Notes: generated from the sequence alone by a model not told the origin. Positions 25,602-34,741 are shown, counted from the first letter of the stretch. The stretch: 64,000 nucleotides of DNA from JAOUEA01 sp963821925 (GCA_963821925.1 CAWGFO010000010.1:186001-250000); one strand, 5' to 3'. Made by a program: numbers and translations.

Positions 25602-26710
25602 GTCGGCGCCGGGTGGCGGTGCTGTTCGGCGGCCGGTCCGCCGAGCACGAGATCTCCTGCATCTCGGCGCGCTACGTGATCGACGCGCTCGACCCCGAGC
25701 ACGTCGAAGTGGTGCCGATCGGGATCTCGAAGGACGGACGCTGGCATCTGCTGCCCGGCCCCCCGGCCCTCCCCGCCGAGAGCGGCCGCATGCCGGAGAT
25801 CGGCGCGGGCGAGGGCACGGTGGTTGAGCTGGCCGCCGATGGCGCCTCACGTGAGCTCGTGGCCGCCGACGGCAGCCGGGCGCCGATCGACGTCGTGTTC
25901 CCCGTCCTGCACGGGCCGATGGGGGAGGACGGCGCCGTTCAGGGGCTGCTGGAGCTCACGGGCGTGCCCTACGTCGGCGCGGGGGTCCTCGGCTCCGCGG
26001 TGGGGATGGACAAGGCGGTGCAGAAGGTGCTGTTCGAGGCGGCAGGGCTCCCCGTCGCCCCTTGGACGGTGGCGCGCGAGCCGGAATGGGACGAGGACCC
26101 CGAGGGCGTGGCGGCGCGCGCGGAAGCGCTCGGGTTCCCACTGTTCGTGAAGCCGGCGACGCTCGGCTCGTCGGTGGGTATCTCGAAGGCGCACGACCAC
26201 GGGGAGCTCGGCCCGGCGCTCGAGGAGGCCTTCCGGTACGCGCGCAAGGCGGTCGTGGAGCGGGGCGTGCAGCCGATCCGTGAAGTCGAGTGCGCGGTGC
26301 TGGGCAACGACGACCCCGTGGCATCCGTCGTCGGCGAGATCGTGCCCGAGGGCCACGAGTTCTACGACTACGCGGCGAAGTACCTCGACGCCGACGGCGC
26401 GAGGCTCGTGATCCCGGCCGATCTGCCGCCGGCGCTCTCGGATCGGATCCAGCGCGCGGCCGTCACGGCGTTCCACGCCGTCGAGTGCTGGGGGATGGCG
26501 CGCGTGGACTTCTTCGTGTCGGGCGACGATCTGTGGATCAACGAGATCAACACGATCCCGGGGTTCACGTCGATCTCGATGTACCCGAAGCTTTGGCAGG
26601 CGAGCGGGCTGTCGTACCCGGACCTGATCGAACGCCTGCTCGACCTCGCGGTGGAACGGCACGAACTCGAGCGAGGCAAGAGCGCGATCGCGCGCGAGCT
26701 CGACGCCTGA
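25598..26710 (+). CDS. ddl: D-alanine--D-alanine ligase
   Basis: The 370-residue ATP-grasp ligase joins two D-Ala residues for peptidoglycan precursors in the cytoplasm. Signatures are VAVLFGGRSAEHEISC at the N-terminus, FPVLHGPMGEDGAVQGLLE, the ATP-loop FVKPATLGSSVGISK, and the metal site ARVDFF...WINEINTIPGFTSISMYP. It starts with a GTG overlapping the preceding stop, so the two genes are translationally coupled. The position near cofC and thiL matches the mycobacterial order. A hairpin at 26712-26731 follows. Confidence 0.96.
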   Translation: MSRRRVAVLFGGRSAEHEISCISARYVIDALDPEHVEVVPIGISKDGRWHLLPGPPALPAESGRMPEIGAGEGTVVELAADGASRELVAADGSRAPIDVVFPVLHGPMGEDGAVQGLLELTGVPYVGAGVLGSAVGMDKAVQKVLFEAAGLPVAPWTVAREPEWDEDPEGVAARAEALGFPLFVKPATLGSSVGISKAHDHGELGPALEEAFRYARKAVVERGVQPIREVECAVLGNDDPVASVVGEIVPEGHEFYDYAAKYLDADGARLVIPADLPPALSDRIQRAAVTAFHAVECWGMARVDFFVSGDDLWINEINTIPGFTSISMYPKLWQASGLSYPDLIERLLDLAVERHELERGKSAIARELDA

Positions 26711-26711
26711 G

Positions 26712-26731
26712 CGCCGGGCCCGCGCCCGGCG
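26712..26731. terminator. Hairpin between convergent ddl and AsnC-like genes
   Basis: CGCCGGGC pairs with GCCCGGCG across a 4-base loop, 1 base after the ddl stop and between two convergent genes. It has no T-run. Confidence 0.5.
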
Positions 26732-26750
26732 ATCGCCCCCGGACGATGCC

Positions 26751-26984
26751 TTAGAGGTGCACCACCGGGCACGTCAGCGTGCGGGTGATGCCTTCGACCG
26801 ACTGGATGCGGGCGACGACCAGCTTGCCCAGCTCGTCGACCGTCTTGGCCTCGGCGCGCACGATCACGTCGTACGGGCCGGTGACGTCCTCGGCCTCGGT
26901 GACGCCGCCGATCGCGCGGACCTCGGTCGCCACGGCGGCGGCCTTGCCCACCTCCGTCTGGATCAGGATGTACGCGTGCACCAC
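26751..26984 (-). CDS. Stand-alone Lrp/AsnC ligand-binding (RAM) domain protein
   Basis: The 77-residue protein is the effector-binding half of an Lrp/AsnC regulator without the DNA-binding helix-turn-helix. The betaalphabeta-betaalphabeta pattern runs HAYILIQTEVGKA, VTEAEDVTGPYDVIVRAEA, IQSVEGITRTLTCPVV. Such proteins assemble into ring oligomers that bind amino acids and may modulate full-length relatives. GGAGG lies about 8 bases upstream of the GTG start, and a TAGCAT box is found further up. It is a conserved neighbour of ddl/thiL in actinobacteria. Confidence 0.9.
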   Translation of the reverse strand: MVHAYILIQTEVGKAAAVATEVRAIGGVTEAEDVTGPYDVIVRAEAKTVDELGKLVVARIQSVEGITRTLTCPVVHL

Positions 26985-27106
26985 AGGGAGCCTCCTGCCG
27001 TCGTTGAGGCCGCCATGCTAGTCGCGCGCACGAGTGCGCCGCAACGCGGCGCCGACGCCGCGTTCCCCCGCGGCCGACGGGATGCTGCCGGTGGCATCAT
27101 CGAGGG

Positions 27107-27727
27107 GTGTTCAGGGATCGGGACGACGCGGGGAGGCGGTTGGCCGAAGCCGTGGTCGAGCGGGTGAGGGGCCCGGCGCTGGTGCTCGCGATCCCACGCG
27201 GCGGCGTGGTGGTGGCCGTGCCTGTGGCGGGTGCGCTCGGGGCGCCGCTCGACGTCGTCGTTCCCCGGAAGCTCCGCGCACCGTTCAACCCGGAGCTCGC
27301 GATCGGCGCGGTCGCCCCCGGGGTGCAGGTCATCGACGAGCGGCTCGTACGCATGCTCGGCGTCGACGGGGCCTACCTGCGGGACGAGGTGGCCCGTGCG
27401 GAGGCCGAGATCGTCCGGCGGACCGCGACCTACCGCGGCCACCGGCCTCCGCCGGAGATCGAGGGTCGCACCGTGGTGGTCGTCGACGACGGCGTCGCGA
27501 CGGGTGCCACGGCGATCGCCGCGCTCCGATGGGCGCGCGCGGCCGGTGCCGAGCGCGTGGTGTTCGCGGCGCCGGTCGGGCCGCCGGACGCGGTCACGCG
27601 GCTCGGCGCCGAGTGCGACGACGTCGTGCTGCTCGAGACGCCGCCGGGTTTCGGGGCGGTGGGCGAGTGGTACGCGCGGTTCGGCCAGGTCTCCGACGAC
27701 GAGGTGCGATCGGCGCTCGACACGTGA
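27107..27727 (+). CDS. Phosphoribosyltransferase family protein
   Basis: The 206-residue protein has the type I PRTase fold. The PRPP-binding motif is TVVVVDDGVATGATAIAALR (near residues 124-143), and earlier blocks are ALVLAIPRGGVVVA and VVVPRKLRAPFNPELAIGAV. Related proteins are often annotated as predicted phosphoribosyltransferases of unknown substrate and sometimes fused to hydrolases. It starts at GTG 27107. Its stop overlaps the GTG of the next membrane protein, so the two are coupled. Confidence 0.85.
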   Translation: MFRDRDDAGRRLAEAVVERVRGPALVLAIPRGGVVVAVPVAGALGAPLDVVVPRKLRAPFNPELAIGAVAPGVQVIDERLVRMLGVDGAYLRDEVARAEAEIVRRTATYRGHRPPPEIEGRTVVVVDDGVATGATAIAALRWARAAGAERVVFAAPVGPPDAVTRLGAECDDVVLLETPPGFGAVGEWYARFGQVSDDEVRSALDT

Positions 27728-28092
27728 ATCTCGCCGAATGGGTCGCGGCGGCGGTGCTGGGTCTCGCCGGGCTCAGGTCCCTCGTGCATTGGGCACGCCG
27801 CCCGTTCGACAGCACCGACGTGCGGGATCACCTGCTGTTCGCGGCATTCGTGCTCGGCCGGGTCGGGGCGTGGTGGTCGCTCGCGGGCTTCTTCGCGCTG
27901 TCGGCGAGCACCCGGAACCCCGATCCGCTCGGCGGCGGGGCCACGCTCACGGGCCGCGCGTTCGTCGACGAATTCCGCGCCCGCTACTGGTGGTACCCGC
28001 TCGTGGTGATCGGGTTCCTGGTGCTGCAGTTCGTGGCCGGGTACTTCCTGGGACGGCGCCGGGAACGATCCGGACCGACCGGGATCGTGTGA
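27724..28092 (+). CDS. Integral membrane protein of unknown function
   Basis: This 122-residue protein has three predicted membrane segments: AEWVAAAVLGLAGLRSLV, a middle one around VGAWWSLAGFFALSA, and WWYPLVVIGFLVLQFVAGYFLG near the C-terminus. A basic tail, RRRERSG, should be cytoplasmic. I recognise no family. It is coupled to the phosphoribosyltransferase upstream (GTGA overlap) and lies 62 bases before the LolA-like gene. Confidence 0.7.
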   Translation: MNLAEWVAAAVLGLAGLRSLVHWARRPFDSTDVRDHLLFAAFVLGRVGAWWSLAGFFALSASTRNPDPLGGGATLTGRAFVDEFRARYWWYPLVVIGFLVLQFVAGYFLGRRRERSGPTGIV

Positions 28093-28154
28093 CGAACCTG
28101 TTCCGTCCTCGTCGCGAGGTCGGCGGAACGGCGGAACGGTGCTACAACGGAGGC

Positions 28155-29232
28155 ATGGCGACACGCACGCGGACCCAGGTGACGGCTCTGCTGGTCGTCG
28201 CGGCCGTGCTCGTGGGCATCGCAGGGGTCTCCGCCGTGCGGGCCGGCTCGCCAGCGGAGCTCCCGCCCGTCCCGCCCCAGGAGCTGCTCGCCTCGTCGCT
28301 CGAGGCCCTCGCCGCACCGTTCGCGATCTCGGGCGACGTCACGACGCGGTTCGAGACCGGGCTCCCGGATATCTCCGGCACGCTGGGGAGCACGGGGACC
28401 GGCCTCGGTGGGCTCGCGACCGCCCTCTTCGGGACCCAGCACTACAAGGTGTGGCGCTCGGACGACGGGGTGCGGATCGCCCGCGTGAGCGACCTCTCCG
28501 AGCAGGTCGTCGTGGCGAACCGCGACGAGGCGTGGTACTGGGATTCGAACGGGATGACGGCCGTGCGGCTGGATCTCGCGGCGCTGACCCGACGTGCGGC
28601 CGCCGATCCCGCGTGGGCGGGCATGACCGCGCCCACCCGCGCCGACCTCACGAGCTGGATCGGCTCGGCCCTCACGGCGCTGTCGCCCTACGCCGACGTG
28701 TCGGTCGACCCGAGCGGCGAGGTCGCCGGCCGACCCGCCTACGATCTGGTCCTCACGCCGGCAGCCGGGGCCCACGCTGATCGGGCGCGTGACCGTGGCG
28801 ATCGACGCCGAGACCCGGCTCCCGCTGCGGTTCTCCGTGACGCCGAAGGGCTCGGACGACGCGGCCGCCGAGATCGGGTTCGACGCCGTGTCGTTCGACC
28901 CGATCGACCCCGGGATGTTCGCCTTCGACCCGCCGCAGGGCGCGCGGGTCTCCGAGGTCACGCCGCCCGAGACGAACCCGCACCCCGAGTGGATGCCCGA
29001 CGAGCGCCTCCAAGGCGTCGCGCCCGGTGACGTCCGCGTGTTCGGCACGGGGTTCTCCTCCCGGGTCGCGGTGCGCCTGTCCGGTCCGCTCCCGGAGCAG
29101 GCCCAGGCGCTGCTCCCCTACGCCGGTCCGCTGTTCTCCGCGGTCGTCGCCCAGCGTGGTGGCGACAGCTGGCTCCTGATCGGCCCCGTGCCGGTGGCGA
29201 CGCTCGAACGGGACGCCGACCGGCTCCCGTGA
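28155..29232 (+). pseudogene. LolA-like/DUF2092-type exported protein, frameshifted
   Basis: The first part (28155 to about 28770) encodes an export signal (ALLVVAAVLVGIAGVSAVRA), then a LolA-type beta sheet domain (ISGDVTTRF, KVWRSDDGVRIARVS, AWYWDSNGMTAVRLDL). The rest of the domain (TLIGRVTVAIDAETRLPLRF to the end at 29232) continues in a different frame. Removing one base from the GGGGCCC run at 28767-28773 restores a continuous protein of about 358 residues. The ABC transporter start overlaps the stop by 4 bases, so the three genes form one unit. Either a sequence error or a recent mutation is possible; similarity is intact on both sides, which favours an error or a very young lesion. 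Confidence 0.75.
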
Positions 29233-30167
29233 CGCCGGCGCTCGTCTCGCGGGGGCTGACGAAACGCTACGGCGACCTCGCCGCGGTCGACGCGCTCGAC
29301 CTGACGGTGGAACGCGGCGAGCTCTTCGGGTTCCTCGGCCCGAACGGCGCCGGGAAGACCACGACGATCCGCATGGCGCTCGGGCTCGTGTTCCCGACGG
29401 GCGGCGAGGTCGAGGTGCTGGGGGAGACCGTGGCGCGCGATCGCGCGCCGCTCGCCCGCGTCGGCGCCCTCGTGGAGGAGCCCGCCTTCTGGAAGTTCCT
29501 CTCGGGCCGTCGGAACCTCGAGTACATGGCGCGCGCCGGGCGCGATCGGGCCGAGACCCGGCGGCGGCTCGCCCGCGTCGACGAGACGCTGGAGATCGTC
29601 GGCCTCTCCGCCGCGGCCGACAAGCGCGTGAAGGCGTACAGCCAGGGCATGCGCCAACGGCTCGGGCTCGCGCAGGCGCTCGTGGGCGCGCCCGATCTGC
29701 TCGTGCTCGACGAGCCGACGAACGGCCTCGATCCCACCGGGATGCGCGAGATGCGCCTGCTGCTGCGCCGGCTCGCCGACGACGGCATCACGATCTTCGT
29801 CTCGAGCCACCTCCTGTCCGAGGTCGAGGCGATGTGCGACCGCGTCGGCGTGATGGCGAGCGGGCGGCTGGTGGCCGAAGGGGCACCGGGGTCGCTCCGC
29901 GGCGGCGCCGACCGCGTCCGCGTCGAGGTCGACGACCTCGAGCGGGCTCGTGTCGTCGCGTCGGGACTGCCCGGCGTGACGACCGAGGACGACGGGCCCG
30001 CGACGGGCCCCGGTTCGCTGACCCTCGCGCTCGACGGCATCGGTCCCGCCGACCTGAACGCCGCGCTCGTCGGTGCGGGGGTGCGCGTCGCCGTGCTGGC
30101 GCCGCACCGCGACACCCTCGAAGAGGTCTTCCTCCATCTCGTCGAGGGCGCCGATGTTCCGCGTTGA
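29229..30167 (+). CDS. ABC transporter ATP-binding protein
   Basis: The 312-residue ATPase has Walker A GPNGAGKTTT (near residue 37), Q-loop region GALVEEPAFW, signature YSQGMRQRLGLAQAL, Walker B LLVLDEPTNGLDP and the switch His in VSSHLLSEVE. The C-terminal 90 residues form the extra domain of the drug/lantibiotic exporter (CcmA/BcrA-like) class. It powers the permease that overlaps its 3' end by 14 bases. The upstream LolA-like exported protein overlaps its start, suggesting a three-part lipid or lipoprotein export system. The cargo is unknown. Confidence 0.93.
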   Translation: MTPALVSRGLTKRYGDLAAVDALDLTVERGELFGFLGPNGAGKTTTIRMALGLVFPTGGEVEVLGETVARDRAPLARVGALVEEPAFWKFLSGRRNLEYMARAGRDRAETRRRLARVDETLEIVGLSAAADKRVKAYSQGMRQRLGLAQALVGAPDLLVLDEPTNGLDPTGMREMRLLLRRLADDGITIFVSSHLLSEVEAMCDRVGVMASGRLVAEGAPGSLRGGADRVRVEVDDLERARVVASGLPGVTTEDDGPATGPGSLTLALDGIGPADLNAALVGAGVRVAVLAPHRDTLEEVFLHLVEGADVPR

Positions 30168-30960
30168 GCTGCTGAAGGCGGCACGCCGCTGGCGGACCTG
30201 GCTGTTGGCCGCCGCGATCGCGGGGATCCCCGCGGTGATCGTCTTCGCGATCAGGGTCTCGCCGCCGCAGCCCGCCGCGGCCGAAGATGCCCCGCCGTTC
30301 CTGTTCCAGATCGCGACGAACGGCCTGTACGCGGCCCTCACCGGGCTCGCGGTCGTGCAGCCGTTCTTCCTGCCGCTCGCCGCCGGGCTCTTCGCGGGCG
30401 ACGCGATCGCCGGCGAGGCGCAGAGCGGGACGCTGCGCTACCTCCTGCTGCGTCCGGTCGGGCGCTCGCGCCTGGTGCTCTCGAAGTACGGCTCGGCGAT
30501 GGCGCTGCTCGGCGTGCTCGTCGCCGTGACGATCGTGAGCGGGCTCGTCGCCGGGGCGGTCGTGTTCGGCCTGGGGCCGATGCCCACCCTGTCGGGCACG
30601 TCGCTCTCCGTCGTCCAGGGCCTGCTGCGGATCGTCGGGAGCGGCGCCTACATGGTGCTGGCGCTCTCGGGGATCGCGTGCATCGGCCTGCTGATCTCGA
30701 CGCGGACCGACTCCGGACCGGGCGCGGCCGTGGCCACGATCGTGATCGCGATCGCGAGCCAGATCCTCGGGCAGATCCCGAGCCTCGACGCGATCCACCC
30801 GTACCTGCCGACCTACGGGTGGCTCGGGTTCACCGGGTTCTTCCGCTTCCCCGTGGACTGGGACCAGATGCGCGGCGGCGTGCTCGTGAGCGCCGCGTAC
30901 AGCGCCGCGTGCCTGGGGCTCGCGCTCTGGGGCTTCCGGGGGCGCGACGTCACGTCCTGA
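30154..30960 (+). CDS. ABC-2 type transporter permease
   Basis: The 268-residue membrane protein has about six hydrophobic segments, including WLLAAAIAGIPAVIVFAI, ALTGLAVVQPFFLPLAAGLF and AMALLGVLVAVTIVSGLVAG. The short motif EAQSGTLRYLLLRPVGRSRL between segments is typical of ABC-2 permeases that work with BcrA-type ATPases. It overlaps the ATPase gene by 14 bases. A long bidirectional hairpin follows the stop. Confidence 0.9.
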   Translation: MFRVELLKAARRWRTWLLAAAIAGIPAVIVFAIRVSPPQPAAAEDAPPFLFQIATNGLYAALTGLAVVQPFFLPLAAGLFAGDAIAGEAQSGTLRYLLLRPVGRSRLVLSKYGSAMALLGVLVAVTIVSGLVAGAVVFGLGPMPTLSGTSLSVVQGLLRIVGSGAYMVLALSGIACIGLLISTRTDSGPGAAVATIVIAIASQILGQIPSLDAIHPYLPTYGWLGFTGFFRFPVDWDQMRGGVLVSAAYSAACLGLALWGFRGRDVTS

Positions 30961-30980
30961 ACGCCGCCGCCCACCTCCGG

Positions 30981-31029
30981 GCACGACGGAGGGCGGGGGC
31001 CTGCGGGCTCCCCGCCCTCCGTCTCGTGC
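30981..31029. terminator. Strong bidirectional terminator hairpin
   Basis: GACGGAGGGCGGGG (30985-30998) pairs perfectly with CCCCGCCCTCCGTC (31010-31023), a 14-base stem with an 11-base loop. Outer bases add further pairs after a small bulge. It separates the convergent ABC permease and pckA genes and should end both transcripts. Confidence 0.8.
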
Positions 31030-31043
31030 GAACCGGTGCCGAC

Positions 31044-32543
31044 CTAGCCGACGGCCTTGATGATCTCCTCGGAGAGCTCCGGGAACTCCTGGAGGTGCGC
31101 GACGCGCTCGCCCTTCAGCCGCTCCACGGTCGCGTCGTACTCGTCGATCCGGCCCTGGCGCTCGTAGAGGCGGCGAGGCTGCAGGAGCTCGTCGTCGTCG
31201 AAGTCAGGGACCGCGCTCGCGACCTGGTAGCCGAAATCGGGGTCGTCGTCCCACGTGATCGTCTGCTCGGCGATCCCCTTCACGCACGCCGAGGTGTGCG
31301 GGATCTTCACCTTCTTCGAGCGGTCGTCGCCGTCCTTGCCGCCTACGCGGCCCGTGTTCAGCAGGAACGTCTCGATCGGGTGCGACGCGAGCAGGTCGAG
31401 CATGCGGTTCCCTTGGAACCCGTGGGGGAGGGGGAAGAACGGGTTCGTCCCCGGCACCCGCAGGAACTTGCCTTCCTCGGCGGCGCCGCCGGCCGCGGTC
31501 CCGGTGGTCTCGCCGAGCATGAAGTACGCGGCCGCCTGCTCGCTGTCCAGACGCGCCACGCTCGGGATGATGTTCTCGTTCCGGTTCAGGATCAGCAGGT
31601 AGTCGACCGTGCCCACGTTGCGGGCGTCCTCGTACGACATCAGGTCGGCCATCTCGAAGACCGCGCGACCGTTCTTCGTGTAGTGCTCGTTGAAGAAGTC
31701 GACCGTTCCGTCGCCATCCATCGAGACGTTCTCGAGGTAGGCGGTGGACCTGACGACCGCACCGTGGATCGAGGGCTCGAAGTCGGGGTCCAGCCCGAAC
31801 GTCTTCGCGAAGCAGCCGTTCTCGGTGCCGTAGGCCTTGCCGCCGGGCATCAGGCCGACGAAGTCGTCCTGGATCGGGTTCGAGCCGTTCTGCGTCGTGA
31901 ACGTCGTGGTGGTCTTCCCGGTCCCCGAGAGGCCCAGGATCATGAACACCTTGTCGCCGTGCGGGGTCGGGATCACCTTGAGGCCCGAGTGCAGCGCCAG
32001 GCCGCCCTTCTCGTACACGATGTTGTTCCACATCCGCAGGCCGCCCTTCTTGGACTCACCGAAGTAGTCCGAGTTCAGGACGCGCGTGACGTTGTTGTCG
32101 AGGTCCACGGCGATCAGCCGGTCGTCGGGGTAGCCGGGGGCCTCCAGCCCGGGGGTGTAGATCACCTGCACCTCCGGCTCCGCCCCGTCGTTCCGCTCGA
32201 AGTAGAGCTTCTGCTGCATGCCGGCGATGTTCGCGAAGCGCTTCTCCATCAGCAGGCGGGCGGCCGTGCGCATCTCGGGGTCGTTCCCGATGTAGCCGTC
32301 GATCTGGATCATGTCGTGCTCGGCGATGTAGGCATCCTGCATCGCGGCGACCTTGTCGTAGTCCTCGCGCGACATCGTCTTGCCGCTCGAGGGACGGTCG
32401 ACGACGTAGGTGCTGGCGGCGCTCCGCGAGAGCACCTTGGTCTGCGTGTTCGTGTTCCCGTACTCGGAGATACGTGTCTCGGGCATCGCTTCGGTGAACG
32501 CCCGCAGCTCCTCGGGCGTGGGATTGTCGTAGACCTCTGCCAC
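31044..32543 (-). CDS. pckA: Phosphoenolpyruvate carboxykinase (ATP)
   Basis: The 499-residue enzyme converts oxaloacetate and ATP to phosphoenolpyruvate, CO2 and ADP for gluconeogenesis. The ATP-type P-loop is GLSGTGKTTT near residue 205, the metal and substrate motifs are SNPIQDDFVGLMPGG and MLGETTGTAAGG, and the last catalytic block is HTSACVKGI. Most actinobacteria use the unrelated GTP enzyme, so this type is a lineage clue. GCAAGGAGG lies 7 bases before the GTG start. It is divergent from thiL. Confidence 0.92.
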   Translation of the reverse strand: MAEVYDNPTPEELRAFTEAMPETRISEYGNTNTQTKVLSRSAASTYVVDRPSSGKTMSREDYDKVAAMQDAYIAEHDMIQIDGYIGNDPEMRTAARLLMEKRFANIAGMQQKLYFERNDGAEPEVQVIYTPGLEAPGYPDDRLIAVDLDNNVTRVLNSDYFGESKKGGLRMWNNIVYEKGGLALHSGLKVIPTPHGDKVFMILGLSGTGKTTTTFTTQNGSNPIQDDFVGLMPGGKAYGTENGCFAKTFGLDPDFEPSIHGAVVRSTAYLENVSMDGDGTVDFFNEHYTKNGRAVFEMADLMSYEDARNVGTVDYLLILNRNENIIPSVARLDSEQAAAYFMLGETTGTAAGGAAEEGKFLRVPGTNPFFPLPHGFQGNRMLDLLASHPIETFLLNTGRVGGKDGDDRSKKVKIPHTSACVKGIAEQTITWDDDPDFGYQVASAVPDFDDDELLQPRRLYERQGRIDEYDATVERLKGERVAHLQEFPELSEEIIKAVG

Positions 32544-32689
32544 GGTGGGCCTCCTTGCAGGGGAACGCGGCGAGCGGGCCGCGATTGGACGGTCTGGAGT
32601 ACGGCTAGAGTCTACCGAACCCCCTCCGGGCCCCCGGGCCCCGTGAGGCTCACCCGTCCCCGATCCGGCTGTACGGAACGGACAACGCC

Positions 32690-33646
32690 ATGGACGTCTC
32701 GGAACAGGAGCTGCTCGCCGCGATCCACCGCGTCCTGTCGGGCGCGGGGCCCGGCGTCATCGTCGGGGTGGGCGACGACGCGGCGGTGGTCGCTCCGGGC
32801 TCGGGCGAGCTGGTCCTCACGACCGACGCTCTCGTGGAAGGCTCGCACTTCTCGAGGTCGACCGCCTCGGCGCGCGACATCGGGTACAAGGCGATCGTCG
32901 TGAACGTCAGCGACATCGCCGCGATGGCGGCCTCGCCGCGGTTCGCACTCTGCGCGCTGACCCTGTCGGACGCGGTCGACGTGGCGTGGGTCATGGAGCT
33001 GTTCGGTGGGATGCGGGAGGCGTGCGACGAGCACGCCCTGAGCCTGGTGGGGGGGAACCTCGCCCGCGGCCCCGAGGTGACGGTGGCCGTGACGGTCACG
33101 GGCGAGGTGGCGCCGGGGCGGGCGGTGACCCGCGCCGGCGCACGGCCCGGCGACGTGCTCGTGGTCACGGGGTCGCTGGGCGCCGCCGCGGCAGGCCTGC
33201 GGCTCTCGTCGGGGCGGACGCCGCCGTCGGACGAGGACCGTGCCGCGATCATCCGGCACCTGCGGCCGACGGCACGGGTCGGCGAGGCGGGCGTGCTGGC
33301 GCGGTGCGGCGCCACCGCGATGATCGACGTGAGCGACGGGTTGACGCTGGATCTGTCGCGGCTCTGCGCGGCGAGCGGGGTGGGCGCGCGGGTCCGGGTC
33401 GCCGACGTGCCGATCGGCCCCGCGGCCAGCCTCGATGAGGCACTCGGTGGCGGCGAGGACTACGAGCTGGTCGCCACCCTGCCCGACGCGGCCCGTGCCG
33501 GAGCCGCGCGCGAGGAGCTCGACGAGGCGTTCGGGGTCGGCCTCGCCGAGATCGGCGTGATCGTGAGCGAGCCCGGCCTCCGCGCGGTCGACGCGACCGG
33601 CGCCGAGGTGTCCCTCACGCCCGCGGGATGGGACCACTTCGCGTGA
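32690..33646 (+). CDS. thiL: Thiamine-monophosphate kinase
   Basis: The 318-residue AIR-synthase-like kinase phosphorylates thiamine monophosphate to the diphosphate coenzyme. Visible motifs are VGVGDDAAVV (metal/ATP site), TTDALVEGSHFS, VNVSDIAAMAASP, GGNLARGPEV and IDVSDGLTLDLSRL. Its TGA overlaps the GTG of thiD, so the two vitamin B1 genes are coupled. No thiamine riboswitch is apparent in the 146-base gap upstream. Confidence 0.95.
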   Translation: MDVSEQELLAAIHRVLSGAGPGVIVGVGDDAAVVAPGSGELVLTTDALVEGSHFSRSTASARDIGYKAIVVNVSDIAAMAASPRFALCALTLSDAVDVAWVMELFGGMREACDEHALSLVGGNLARGPEVTVAVTVTGEVAPGRAVTRAGARPGDVLVVTGSLGAAAAGLRLSSGRTPPSDEDRAAIIRHLRPTARVGEAGVLARCGATAMIDVSDGLTLDLSRLCAASGVGARVRVADVPIGPAASLDEALGGGEDYELVATLPDAARAGAAREELDEAFGVGLAEIGVIVSEPGLRAVDATGAEVSLTPAGWDHFA

Positions 33647-34452
33647 ACGTGTCCGAGCGTCCCCGCGCGCTGACGATCGCGGGCAGCGATTCCGGCGGCG
33701 GCGCTGGGATCCAGGCGGACCTCAAGACCTTCAGCGCGCTGGGGGTCTTCGGGATGACCGCGATCACGGCGGTCACGGTGCAGAACACGTTGGGCGTGAG
33801 CGGGTACGAGGCGCTCTCCTCGGGGCTCGTCGGCGACCAGATCCGGGCGGTGGCCATCGACATCGGGGTCGACGCCGCGAAGACCGGGATGCTGGCGAAC
33901 GCCTCGATCGTGGAGGCGGTCGCCGATGCGGTCGCCGAGACCGGTATCGGCACCCTCGTCGTCGACCCGGTGTTCGTCAGCAAGCACGGGCACGCGCTGC
34001 TCGCGGCCGAGGCGGTCGATGTGCTCCGCGTGCGGCTCCTGCCGCTCGCCACGCTCGTCACCCCGAACCTTCCCGAAGCCGCCGGGCTCGCGGGTATCGA
34101 GGTCCGATCGAGGGACGACATGCGCCGGGCGGCGGACGCGATCCTCGCGACGGGGGTCGAGGCGGTGCTCGTGAAGGGCGGCCATCTCGAGGGCTCGGAC
34201 GAGGCGTCCGACCTCCTCGTGGATCCGGCGGGCGAGACCTGGCTCTCGACGCCGCGGATCGACACGCCCAACACGCACGGGACGGGGTGCACGCTGAGCG
34301 CCGCGATCGCGGCGCATCTCGCCCGGGGCGACGACCTGAGGGACGCCGTCGCGGCGGGGAAGGCCTTCGTGACCGAGGCGATCCGTCACGCGCTCCCGCT
34401 CGGCGGGGGCATCGGGCCGGTCGACCAGCTCTGGTCGATCCCGTGGCCCTAG
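33643..34452 (+). CDS. thiD: Hydroxymethylpyrimidine/phosphomethylpyrimidine kinase
   Basis: The 269-residue ribokinase-fold enzyme phosphorylates HMP and HMP-phosphate in thiamine synthesis. Signatures are LTIAGSDSGGGAGIQADLKTF at the N-terminus, VVDPVFVSKHG, LVTPNLPEAAGL and the anion hole/catalytic Asp block NTHGTGCTLSAAIA. It starts at GTG 33643 overlapping the thiL stop; an in-frame GTG at 33649 is possible. Confidence 0.95.
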   Translation: MNVSERPRALTIAGSDSGGGAGIQADLKTFSALGVFGMTAITAVTVQNTLGVSGYEALSSGLVGDQIRAVAIDIGVDAAKTGMLANASIVEAVADAVAETGIGTLVVDPVFVSKHGHALLAAEAVDVLRVRLLPLATLVTPNLPEAAGLAGIEVRSRDDMRRAADAILATGVEAVLVKGGHLEGSDEASDLLVDPAGETWLSTPRIDTPNTHGTGCTLSAAIAAHLARGDDLRDAVAAGKAFVTEAIRHALPLGGGIGPVDQLWSIPWP

Positions 34453-34543
34453 CGGCCGCCGCGCCGTTGGGGTCCGTCGGCATCGCGCACGACGGCGGGC
34501 TCGACCGGGGGTGTGACCGCTCGGGGGCGGCGTCGCCGGAGGG

Positions 34544-34741
34544 TCAGGCGTGCGGGATGCGCGTGACCTTGCCGGCCTTGATGCAGCTCGTGCAAGCGTT
34601 CAGGCGCTTGGGGGTGCCGTTGACGAGCGCGCGAACGCGCTGGATGTTCGGGTCCCACCGGCGGTTGTTCCGCTTGTGCGAGAACGTCACCGACTTGCCG
34701 AACCACGGCTTCTTGCCACACACATCACAGGTCGCTGCCAT
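34544..34741 (-). CDS. rpmB: 50S ribosomal protein L28
   Basis: The 65-residue ribosomal protein has two CxxC pairs (CDVCGKKP and CTSCIKAG), marking the zinc-binding form, and the family core SHKRNNRRWDPNIQRVR. A TAGCCT box lies 9 bases upstream of the ATG, so its message is probably leaderless. It stands on the opposite strand to recG, as in other actinobacteria. Confidence 0.97.
   Translation of the reverse strand: MAATCDVCGKKPWFGKSVTFSHKRNNRRWDPNIQRVRALVNGTPKRLNACTSCIKAGKVTRIPHA

Noticed and set aside
32544..32689. Thiamine riboswitch upstream of thiL
   Set aside because: No THI-box core (CUGAGA with the matching second arm) was found in the 146-base gap.
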